This document shows, one piece after another, positions 11,633-21,429 of a stretch of 64,000 nucleotides of DNA. The position numbers and the translations under genes were made by a program. Origin of the DNA: Primulina eburnea. Taxonomy: Eukaryota; Streptophyta; Magnoliopsida; Lamiales; Gesneriaceae. The stretch is from assembly GCF_022965805.1 (NCBI RefSeq), contig NC_133104.1, positions 36,128,682 to 36,192,681 of the forward strand. The letters are read 5' to 3'. The notes beneath the pieces were generated by a model. It worked only from the letters and a program-made list of their open reading frames with translations. It made no database searches and had not been told where the DNA came from. Positions within the stretch are counted from its first letter, which is position 1. Each line of letters opens with the position of its first letter.

Positions 11633-14272
11633 TGAAACATCTACTAATTTTAAAAGCGCGGAAATAATTTTTTTTTTAAATAAAAGCTCGCATTTTCGAA
11701 ATAACATTTGAAAATGATCTTAAGTATTTGACAATAAAAAAATAGTGCGTAAACATAAACGAGTAAAAATTGTGAAAATCAGCAGCGTATCAAAACCAGC
11801 GTATAAAAATGTTCATATCATCTCAAATCTCATAAAAACAAAATGCGGAAAACATGTGGTCCTCGGGCCGTGTCACCCCACCAGGTCTGTCAACTCAGTG
11901 ATCAGCACCTCCAGTCCTTTCAATAACAAGCTCACCTGCATCACACATGCCTAGTGAGTCTAAAGACTCAACACACCTGTACCGTTAATAACAAGTACAT
12001 ATACATAGCACACAGCAGTGAAAAATATCATACTCAACATATATTTCATGAACTTAAAAGCATAACGTAAACGTGTCGTATAAAATCATGTCGTGTCAAC
12101 TCATGTCGTCTCATATCATGTCATCTCATAACATCATATACGTGTCAAAACAGCTCATCATGTCATCATAAACTTAAACATTTTCTTTTAATTGTATTCA
12201 GTTCATTAGTTGTGACTTTCGTATCAGCTCTATCGATGGATCCATCTATAAAAACCGTGGTACCCGGCGGCGGGGGACATCAGCGACAACATTACCCGCC
12301 CACTGAGCCCGGGCCTCAGCTCATCATATCTCATGTCATCGTATACATATACATCGTCAGTCACAACCAATTCCCATCCTTCAAAAATTTCATCATTTTC
12401 ATCACTTAATAAAAACATGCATATGCGTAACTTTTCCTTTAAACCAAGCATGCAACGTATTTATCATAATTGCGTAAAAATCATAAAAATGATGCATAAC
12501 ATTTAAAATATCATGAATTTGTGCTCAGGGCGCTGCCACGACCAAAATCTTACCCCGGGTGCAAAATGACCATTTTGCCCCTCGAAACCCAAAAATTATC
12601 GTTTAACTCTTGGACCTTTAAAATTGACCCGAAGCCTACCAAACTTCTTAAAATATCCCAAAACATTATTAAAAACATTCCTAGACGTAAATTCGAGCTC
12701 ATATTACAACTTAACCGATTCGTTTTAAAACTTAGACCAGAGTCTCGGTTTTAACCCGAATCGACTCGAAACTCAACCAAATTTTTCTCAACTTTTTATC
12801 ATAACTTAAAAGTACTAAAAGGTCCCTAATACTACAATATTGTTCCAAAAATCTTCGGTGACATATCCCAAAAGAGACAATTCTCGGCCACCCCTTATTT
12901 TCCACTCACCTTGCAACACATGGCCACCAATCCGATACACTCTCGGTCCCTTCTACTGCCACCACCTGTCCAGCCACTTAATCTCATTCTTAAAGCTCTA
13001 AGGAGCCTCCTAAACCAAGCCAAAGCAACGCGAGACGATGCTGCACAACCATACGTATAACCCGTATAGCTATTGCCCTCTTCCTCCCTACCGAGCTACA
13101 CCTACAAGATCTGAACTTCTCCCTCGTCCAAGTGCCTATGGTCCACTACTAGTATCCTACCAGACACAGCAAAGGCTGATCCATGGCTGGGTTCGAGCCC
13201 AAGCACAGCCGCAGCCCTTGCCTTGCACCCTTCAATACAACTCAAGCCCCAAACTCACGAACTCTCCCCTCCCGCAACACCGAACCATTTTCCTTCCAAG
13301 ACTTCATCACGGCACCACCACCTCACTCAGGAGAGTCCTAATCCGCAGCCCCTTGCACTTTATTTCATGAACACGTGAGTGACATTTAAAAGAATGTATT
13401 TTATGAGCAAAAACAGTAAACCCTTCATAAAGCCGATTAGATCGAGACTCCTATACGTTTAAGGCACAAATACAACAATATATGACAAGTGTGATGCAGA
13501 AATAATGGTGTAAGGCATGCCTGGTGAGTGGGAGAACAAGGATGAAATGAGAGCCAAAGGAGTCTTTCTTTGCAAACCAAATGCTCACCGAATTCCTCAA
13601 CTGCTGAGTTCTGAAACCGAGGTTGAGGAATGCTGAAGGGGAGGGATAAGTATCGGCTGTGAGGGAGGAGTTACGGGAGGTTAAGGGTTGCTTAGGTTTT
13701 AATGGCTTGATAATTAAAAAGATAAATGGGCTATAGTCTTGACCATTAGTGGTTTAAAAGAATCTTTAAGCCCGATGAGCTTAAAAGTTGGCTCGTTAAA
13801 TTCAAACGTACTCCCGAAAACTATTTCGTGTTGAAAAAGTTTTCAAAATAACAGCCGAACGCTTAAAAAGTCCCCCGATTCGATAAAATTTGCGTACCGT
13901 TAAAAATAAAATTCTGCGGATAAAAAATACCCAATAAAATCCCCTTTTAGAAAAATAACCTTAAAACACCTTATAATAATTAATAAAAATTACTCATGCA
14001 ATAAAATAATTTTTCTGAAATTTCACTAGTCTCCATTCCTCGTTCGAGTGTCAAATGCATCTACAAACCCTAATGCAATGAACTTTTAAAATTTCATGAA
14101 TCAAATCATATCATACATGAATTATGCATAAAATACATAAAATAATTAAATCCATATTTAATAAAATAAACATGCATTTAATGCTTCATAACAATTTAAT
14201 AAAATACAAAAGAAATTTAATAACTTGCATGCATGTGGTTCACGTGGACTTTCAAATTTTTGGGACGTTACA
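11633..14272 (-). mobile_element. LTR-A: 2.6-kb solo LTR inserted in the Sirevirus integrase
   Basis: 2,640 bp. On the minus strand it starts TGTAACGTCCC and ends AGATGTTTCA; TACTC is duplicated on both sides (11628-11632 and 14273-14277). No gag or pol domain lies inside, only unremarkable short frames, and it has TCATGTC-type simple words at about 12080-12170. The terminus, orientation and length fit a large gypsy (chromovirus-like) solo LTR. Its removal restores an uninterrupted integrase frame. A fragment with a similar start lies at 43634. Confidence 0.85.
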
Positions 14273-14277
14273 TACTC

Positions 14278-16786
14278 ACTCGTTTGTGTTGATGATTTTT
14301 CCCGATTCACCTGGATAAATTTTACAAGAGAAAAATCGGATACGTTTGGAGTTTTCAAGAAACTGCATGCTCGCATAACCAACTTGCATGATGAGAAAGT
14401 TGTCAGAATTCGAACTGATCATGGGAAAGAATTTGAAAATTCTCTCTTTACTTCCCTATGTGAAAAGAAAGGAATCTCTCATGAATCTTCTGCCTCTAAA
14501 ACTCCCCAACAAAATGGTATAGCCGAAAGGAAGAATCGAACTCTTCAAGAAATGGCACGAGTCATGCTGAGCTCAAAGAATGTGTCTAAACGGTTTTGGG
14601 CTGAAGCCTTGAACACGGCCTGTCACATTTCTAATCGCGTGTTTCTAAGAAGTGGATCCACTATGACCTCTTATGAAATCATCATGGGGAGGAAACCAAA
14701 CCTCAAATACTTTCATGTTTTCGGATGTATTTGCCGCGTCCTAAATGATCGAGAACATCTCGCGAAATTCGATTCCAAAAGTGATAAGTGCCTGTTCCTT
14801 GGATATTCAATGAACAGTCGAGCTTTTCGTGTGTTTAACTTAAGAACTAGAACTACCATTGAATCTATTAATGTGGTTTTTAATGATCTTGCAGGACTAA
14901 CAGGAAAATCTAAAGAGGGTGATATTGAGGAACTGTTAGATACAACTGAGCCTTCAACAAGCAGTGGTGTTGAGGTTAGTGTTGAGACCAATGAAGCAAC
15001 ACCATGTACAACACCGTCAATAAACAGTTCTGAAACCATGGAAAATGAAAACAACGACGATGATGGGGTAATACACAATGAAAGAAGAGACATTCCCAGC
15101 AAAATTCAAAAGAATCACCCATCGTCACAAATCATTGGTGAAATACATGGGGAGGTGCAAACAATAAACAAGGAGAAGGTTGACTACCGGAAAATGATCG
15201 GATTAGTGTGTATGAACTCCACATTCGCCCAGGTAAGTCAATCATGCTTTGTGTCTACAATTGAACCTAAAAATGTGAATGAGGCCCTTAATGATGAATT
15301 TTGGATTAATGCCATGCATGAAGAACTAGAACAATTTGTTCGCAATGATGTGTGGGACTTAGTTCCCAGACCTTCGAATGTAAATGTTATCGGATCAAAA
15401 TGGATATTCAAAAATAAAACAGAGGAATCCGGTAACATTATTCGAAATAAGGCACGATTGGTAGCTCAAGTGTATACACAGGTTGAGGGGGTGGATTTCG
15501 ATGAAACCTTCGCACCAGTGGCAGGAATGGAGTCTATCCGATTGTTACTTGCTGTTGCATGTCATATGCATATTAAATTGTATCAAATGGATGTGAAAAG
15601 TGCGTTCTTGAATGGCATTTTACATGAAGAAGCGTATGTCTGTCAACCTAAGGGATTTGAAGATCCTCACCACATGGACCATGTTTACAAACTGAAAAAG
15701 GCACTATATGGACTGAAACAGGCTCCACGGGCTTGGTACGACATGTTAGCTGACTATCTGATAGACTTGGGGTTCAAACGAGGTGAGGTTGACAAAACGC
15801 TTTTTATTCAACAACAAAATAATGATATTTTGATTTGTCAAGTATATGTTGATGACATTGTTTTCGGTGCTTCATCCCAAATGCTTGTGAGTAAGTTTGT
15901 GGACTGCATGGCATCTCAATTCGAAATGAGCATGGTAGGAGAATTAAATTTCTTTCTTGGCCTACAAGTTAAGCAATTGCATGATGGTATATTTCTGTGC
16001 CATTCCAAGTATGCAAAAAATCTGATCAAAAAATTCTCTACTGACAGCTTAAAACATGTGAGGACTCCTATGGGGTCAAGTGACAAGTTATCTAAGGATG
16101 GTGTTGCCGAGGGTGTTGACAACACCATGTATCGTAGCATAATTGGGAGTCTACTGTACTTAACTGCCACTAGACCCGATATTATGTTCAGTGTATGCTT
16201 GTGTGCTAGGTACCAGGCAGATCCAAAAACTTCGCATCTTAAAGCTGTAAAACGCATTCTAAGATATATTGCAGGTACACTAGAATTTGGTTTGTGGTAC
16301 ACTCATGACACAAACACAAACTTAGTAGGCTTCTCTGATTCTGATTGGGCGGGTGACTTAGATGATAGGAAAAACATTTCAGGAGGGTGTTTTTATTTGG
16401 GAAATAACCTTGTATCGTGGGCTAGCAACAAACAAAACTGTGTCTCCCTGTCTACAGCAGAATCTGAATATGTAGCAGCTGCTAACTGTTGCTCTCAACT
16501 TATGTGGATGAATCAAATGATCAATGATTATGGGTTTCATAGTGATAGAATGATTGTGTATTGCGACAACTCTAGTGCCATAGACATTTCTAAGAACCCT
16601 GTTCAACACTCTCGAACTAAACACATAGATATAAGACATCATTTTCTTCGAGACTTGGTTGAAAAAGGTATTATACGATTGGAGTTTGTCCGGACTGAAA
16701 ATCAGCTGGCAGATATTTTCACGAAACCTTTGGATTTTGAGAGATTTTCAAATCTTCGGAAATCTCTCAGCATGTGTGTTCTTTAA
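14278..16786 (+). CDS. Sirevirus integrase core, reverse transcriptase and RNase H (pol part 2)
   Basis: Continues the frame of 9915-11632. The integrase catalytic core has DDFSRFTW at the start, RTDHGKEF (second Asp, about 14415) and QQNGIAERKNR (catalytic Glu, about 14525). The reverse transcriptase shows the MDVKSAFLNG block (about 15585) and an intact YVDD catalytic box (about 15845). RNase H follows (SDSDWAGD about 16335, TAESEY, DNSSA, then TKHIDIRHHFLRD) and a normal C-terminus (DIFTKPL). No internal stop was seen over 836 codons. The protein copies element RNA and integrates the cDNA. A methionine at 14225 lies inside LTR-A and is not a real start. Two four-part palindromes lie in the coding sequence (14967, 16101). 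Confidence 0.93.
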
Positions 16787-17871
16787 AAACATTTGTTCTG
16801 TGTTGTCCATGATGTTGACAACACCAGGGACAACACCCATTTCTGCATGACAATTTTTAGGACACTAGGCATATTGCATAATCATAAACATTTTCTTTTG
16901 GGTAATGTCTTAACAGTGACGGCAATTTCTGAAAGGTACTCTCCGAGTGGTCATACTTCCATTCGAATGTTGAGGAATATATTGTGCTCAATCCAAGCCA
17001 TCGAGTAGTTGAGGATACTCATAGAAATCGTGATCTTGTCCAATGTGAAAAAGTGGCTTGGAAAAAGTGAGCATAAGGAGAAAAAAAAATGTGTTAGAAG
17101 AAAATGGAAAAAGCTACCTAGAAGAGTGCACTGAAGACCGTTCTTCTAGTGTGGGAGCTACCACTTCTAAGTAAAAATAATGATTGAAAAAGCTACCTAG
17201 AGGAGTCCATTGAAGATCTTTCTTCTAGAGTGGGAGCTACCATTTTTTAAACAAAAAGTTTGGAAGTCCGAAACTAAATCTGTTGTGTTGCCCGAAGTGT
17301 TGCCAACACCAAGTTCAGACACTGCACAAAATTATAAATTGCCTGATATTTTCTGATAAATCATCCTATTGTAGGCATATGTAAGTCATGCATATTTTAT
17401 TTTTTTTCGTGAACGTATCTTGTTCAATGACATATCAGTGTGGACTCACTACGATTGATAGAAACTTTAATTGACCTTGCTCAAAAAGAGTGATGTCTCA
17501 TGGATATGAGATGAACTCGAAGTGTTTCTGTTCAGGCTGGTCTTTAATGTTCTCGTGCCTTGAATTGTCCTGAACCGTGGGGTATAAGGAGTAAAGTGCA
17601 TTTTAGGACAACATTTTCGAAAACGGTGATCGTTGAGTCGTAAATTTTTTTTACCGTTACTGTGCAACGTTCCGATATTGAAATTATTTGTTAACGTTGA
17701 ACTGAGTTTCTTTTTCTATACAAAAAAAAACCCATTGATTTCTGATCAATTTCGCTTTTGGTTGTATCTTTCAGATTTATCAAGTTTGATCGTTGCTCTC
17801 TGTCTCTTCCCGTAACTGTGCAGTTAGTTCTTCTCAAGTCACTGTCTAACTTTCCCTCTGTGTAAAAGCCA
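16787..17871 (+). other. Sirevirus pol-env interval with palindromes and hairpin repeats
   Basis: 1.1 kb without a gene. It contains four-part palindromes at 16800-16836 (14 bases after the pol stop) and 17285-17309. A repeat of about 64 bp occurs twice, 79 bp apart (about 17107 and 17186); each copy starts GAAAAAGCTACC and encloses a hairpin with arms CTAGAAGA/TCTTCTAG (less perfect in copy 2) followed by GTGGGAGCTACC. A T-rich stretch runs up to the env-like start. It may hold the splice site or promoter for the env-like frame; I see no decisive signal. Confidence 0.7.
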
Positions 17872-19743
17872 ATGGCAGATCATCAATTCGATCCACAGGA
17901 CATACGAAGTGAAATGGCGGCAAGTCAAGGTGTTTCTCCTATGGCAACAACACCCCCAACAACACCACCGTCTGAGAACCCTTTCGAAAACTCACTGCAG
18001 ATAGTGGGTATTGACCCCGAAGCTCTCCCGCTGGAAGTAATTCTCCCTGGAGAGCCTGGTAATCCGTTGGATGCTGACAACCCAATAGACGAGGAGAATT
18101 ATCGAAGGGTCTTTCCCACTCAACCACCAGTGGTTCGAAGGCGATCCAAGCGGCAAGCAGGTTACAACCCTAATTTTGACGCGCCAAAGAAACCTCGATT
18201 GGCCACCTATTTTACACTTGATCCCGATTTTTCGTTCGGAGATGACTCAGATGATGACAATTTCGAATTGGTCCATCGGAAGCGGTCAGCTCGTACAAAG
18301 AAATCATCAGCCCCATCATACTCATCTGCTCCACCAAATGATCAGTCTTCTGAGCCCTCTACCGAGGTCTGCTTCTCTTCTGAGAATGAAAAATCACTGG
18401 CAGACTTTATGAACAGCTTAAAAGAGACAAAAAATGCACAGACAGTCGGATCTTCTAAGGATGAAGGTGCCCCAGTTATTCCTAAGGTGACTGAACCTAA
18501 CCCTGAACCCACGGAATCTATGAGTGACCCTATTCCTGAATTTGAAGTTGAAGATTTCTCTGATGGTGTTGACACTGGTGTTACAGACAACGTTGACAAC
18601 ACAGACTACAATCTTGCTCATTCCTTCTCACCCAGATTCTACTCTGAGGCAGCTGTTAGCAGATGGGCTCTGTATGCTCATCGTGAATTTATCGAGGAGC
18701 GCAATATCGACCTTGAGGCATATGGAAGGTATAACGTCTCCACATTTCTACAACAACGAAGGTTGAGCTCTACTGTTAACTCGGTCATGCCTTATGCTAG
18801 AAGACCAGTACTTGAATTCTACTGCAATTTGATCTTTGCTGTTGGAGATGTGCGTTCAGTCAAATACGGGAGAGTATTTGTTCGGGATCGTATCTACGAT
18901 TTCTCTCCGTCCTCGATAAATGAATTTTACAGAACCTCATCAGAAGGTGATTTTGCTGACCTTCCCCACATTGACACTATCACCTCTGTGCTTACTGGCG
19001 GTTTTATCTCTACATCTCCATTACTCCCTCAACGACTTTCTGCAGCCAACCTTACTTCGTTCTACTCTGTGCTACACAAAACAACAATTCGAAACTGGAC
19101 CCCATCTACAAACTCCACTGTGGTCACACAGCCACAAGCCATTTCCTTGTTCTGTCTAGGCACCGGGCGTCCTTTTAATTTTGGACATTTGGTCTTCACC
19201 ACTGTCATGCAGTTTGCTGAGGGCCAGATGAAGTCAGTAAAATTGCCCTTTCCCTCTCTTATCTTTGGGCTGCTTGAATCTCAAGGGTTTGTGCCGGATG
19301 AAGATGATCAACTAATAGCGATCGGGGACCCTTTAAAAATTTCTCCTGCTTTCCTCCGAGGTAATCGGAAAGTGGACCTTCCCTGGTCGGCCAACGTGGA
19401 AACTTCTGGTGTTGGCCCTAGTGTTGCCCCTGGTGTTGGCAACACTCCTGCCTCATCCCACTCAAACTCAAACGATTATATAACATTGATGGTCCCCGAG
19501 GTTCATGAACAAATTGCGTTTGGGATTCAACAGATTCAGCAAGCCAGGGATACCATTGTGTGTGCAACAAAGCTGATCAGCCAATCCAATTCCACCATTA
19601 CCTATTATGAAAACTTGATTGCAGATTACAGACTGCTCCTTGAGGTCGGTGTGCATTCTGGTCAAAAAGAGGGAGATGCTGAGGAGGCTGGTCCCTCGAA
19701 TGCTAATCCGAATGCTAATCAGGAAGATGAACAAGTTGATTAG
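17872..19743 (+). CDS. Sirevirus env-like protein (intact open frame, 623 codons)
   Basis: Intact open frame in the position of the Sirevirus env-like gene. The first 230 residues are low-complexity (Pro/Ser/Thr/Asp-rich, with basic patches such as RRRSKRQ). A conserved-looking globular part at about residues 255-430 (RWALYAHREFIEERNIDL; VLEFYCNLIFAVGDV; DRIYDFSPSSINEFY) is characteristic of the putative plant transposon/env-like domain also seen in Athila ORF3. The C-terminus is helical, possibly coiled-coil (about 530-590), then acidic. I see no clear signal peptide or strong membrane segment, so 'env' is a positional name and no membrane fusion role is shown. Start chosen at the first ATG of the frame. 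The four-part palindrome occurs inside the gene at 18566 and 19409. Confidence 0.88.
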   Translation: MADHQFDPQDIRSEMAASQGVSPMATTPPTTPPSENPFENSLQIVGIDPEALPLEVILPGEPGNPLDADNPIDEENYRRVFPTQPPVVRRRSKRQAGYNPNFDAPKKPRLATYFTLDPDFSFGDDSDDDNFELVHRKRSARTKKSSAPSYSSAPPNDQSSEPSTEVCFSSENEKSLADFMNSLKETKNAQTVGSSKDEGAPVIPKVTEPNPEPTESMSDPIPEFEVEDFSDGVDTGVTDNVDNTDYNLAHSFSPRFYSEAAVSRWALYAHREFIEERNIDLEAYGRYNVSTFLQQRRLSSTVNSVMPYARRPVLEFYCNLIFAVGDVRSVKYGRVFVRDRIYDFSPSSINEFYRTSSEGDFADLPHIDTITSVLTGGFISTSPLLPQRLSAANLTSFYSVLHKTTIRNWTPSTNSTVVTQPQAISLFCLGTGRPFNFGHLVFTTVMQFAEGQMKSVKLPFPSLIFGLLESQGFVPDEDDQLIAIGDPLKISPAFLRGNRKVDLPWSANVETSGVGPSVAPGVGNTPASSHSNSNDYITLMVPEVHEQIAFGIQQIQQARDTIVCATKLISQSNSTITYYENLIADYRLLLEVGVHSGQKEGDAEEAGPSNANPNANQEDEQVD

Positions 19744-19829
19744 GATCATGTGTTGGTCCTTGCCTAGGTTGTTTTGTTTTTTAATAAACTTGTTTGATGA
19801 GTACTTCTATTTGATTTTGTGTATTCATA

Positions 19830-19922
19830 ATTCAGGGGGAGAAGCAAGTTACAACTCAGGGGGAGTTGGCCTATTTTTAGCACGTTGTTCGTTTTGTCCA
19901 GAATTGCAAAAAAGGGGGAGAA
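19830..19922 (+). promoter_or_regulatory. Multiple polypurine tracts before the Sirevirus 3' LTR
   Basis: Three AGGGGGAG-type tracts: CAGGGGGAGAAG at about 19834, CAGGGGGAGTTG at about 19857, and AAAAAAGGGGGAGAA ending at 19922 next to the LTR. Several PPT copies are a known Sirevirus feature; the last is the likely plus-strand primer. Confidence 0.9.
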
Positions 19923-20669
19923 TGAAAGGAATTTTGTATTCCAAAACCATTTTTGATATTATTTTGATTTTGCACTTCTAGACAAATTTAATAAGATTTG
20001 ATTTTCCGGTATCTTTTATTCTATCATTAGGAATGATTTAATTGGAAAATTATCTATCAGATTTTTGATACCCATTAAACTCTAGCTTCCTTATTTATAG
20101 GTTGCGAGGATCCATGAAGATCTAGGTCAAAGGAGATACTATATATACAAGGGACCATTCTCAATACGGGTGTGGCCGCAGGAGAGTTTGCTTGTGAAGA
20201 CTTGCATACAAAACACGGGACCTTGTCAGTCGAGTAACTGGTGTTGCGACTTGATGTTTCACACACTCAAGATTAACACTGACACAGAGTGTTGATCAAA
20301 GAGTGAATTCATTTTATACAATACGTTTTTTTTATGCATCTAGTTTTCTTTAGGCTCATTTTGATGCATGTTTAATTCCTTGGAGTGTCAGGGGAATTGA
20401 TTTTGTTTTCTTCACTAGTATTGTTTTTGGTGTAAACGATTAATATATTTTCTAGTGATTCTTTTTGCCATAAGGCGACGCACAAGTATTTATACTTGTG
20501 CATAAGTGAAATTCACGTATTCATTCGTTGATGTTACATCCAGATTAAATAACATATTTCCGCTGCTGTGTTGTGCATCGTGTTGACAACACCGAGCACA
20601 ACACTCAATTCTGACATACATATTTTTTAATAGTTATTTCCTGAGAATTAATGCGTAATAATTCTTTCA
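19923..20669 (+). repeat. Sirevirus 3' LTR
   Basis: 747 bp, TGAAAGG...TTCTTTCA, followed by the duplicated GGTTT at 20670-20674. About nine substitutions against the 5' LTR. The four-part palindrome is kept at 20568-20604 with one change in the first spacer. Confidence 0.93.
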
Positions 20670-21285
20670 GGTTTATTTGTGTTTCTTTGTTTTTTACTCG
20701 ACTTCAATTTATTATCCATAAATTTGTTTGTTTTCTGATTGATTCTATAACTCGAGAAAGGGACTAAGATTATAGATCATTAGAAACACATCGTTGCATG
20801 TTTATATCATTCGGAATGCGTATAACTTTACCGAGGCCTAGCTAATAACATCATTTGCATTTATCATTTAAACCTAGATTCTTATTAGAAATGTTTCGAT
20901 CCAAGTTTGAATTATATATTTTATTCGTCACTTGGGAAAGGGGGAATAAAATAATTAAGTTTCTTGGCGATTAAATAATTAGAATTCATGAATATAAATT
21001 TAACCGGGAATAATTATTGTGGAAACTCAGTAAGATCACTCCTTTAGATATTTTCTCTAATTGTTATTTTCTGAATTTGGTGATTAAATCAATACTTATT
21101 TGCGATTAATTAATTTTCAGCAAACCAAACTTTTTATTGATTTTTCTAGATAAGGTCGTGACTATTTTAATTACAAACATTGAGATATTTTGAGTTATAC
21201 AATTCTTGTGGGAACGATACTTTACTTTCATATAAAAATACTTGACAACTGTGCGCTTGCGAGCGAAAAAAACGCAACAATTTTT

Positions 21286-21303
21286 TGGCACCGTTGCCGG
21301 AGA
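21286..21303 (+). promoter_or_regulatory. Primer binding site, tRNA-Asp type (Athila-1)
   Basis: TGGCACCGTTGCCGGAGA after the LTR end at 21279. It differs slightly from TGGCGCCGTTGCCGGGGA, the sequence expected opposite the 3' end of tRNA-Asp, which Athila elements use as primer. Confidence 0.85.
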
Positions 21304-21429
21304 GTGTCAAAATTTTAATTTATATAAATATTGTTACCAATTAGTCTATCTTTTAATTTAGAGTTGTTTTTGTTTTATTATAATAATTATTGAATTTTTC
21401 ATTTTCTCTATTTGACAGTGCATTCGAAT

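Larger units (their letters stand above)
8426..20669 (+). mobile_element. Sirevirus (SIRE/Maximus-type Ty1/copia) element with env-like gene
   Basis: Two 747-bp LTRs (8426-9172, 19923-20669), TSD GGTTT, tRNA-iMet primer site, gag-pol in one frame, an env-like open frame after pol, and a run of AGGGGGAG-type polypurine tracts before the 3' LTR. These are the known hallmarks of Sireviruses. By eye about 9 mismatches separate the LTRs (roughly 1.2%), so insertion was fairly recent. It is 12,244 bp long, 2,645 bp of which is the nested LTR-A plus its duplicated target. The gag start is lost, so it cannot move alone. Confidence 0.93.
7664..21279 (+). repeat. Athila-1 5' LTR, split by the Sirevirus (7664-8425 and 20675-21279)
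   Basis: About 1.37 kb without the insert. It begins near a 21-bp inverted repeat (TAAGTGCAAT-A-ATTGCACTTA, about 7668-7688), carries a GCGCC-type palindrome block (7866-8046), and ends ...GCAACA at 21279 followed by ATTTTTTGGCACC, exactly as Athila-2 ends at 59426. The Sirevirus entered at GGTTT, which is duplicated at 8421-8425 and 20670-20674. Confidence 0.65.

Noticed and set aside
13038..13370. 110-codon Pro/Ser/Tyr-rich open frame
   Set aside because: Lies within LTR-A, has no recognisable domain and no support on neighbouring sequence.
14225..14277. Methionine at 14225 as the start of a separate integrase-RT protein
   Set aside because: It lies inside the nested LTR-A; the true frame enters from 11632 across the insertion.
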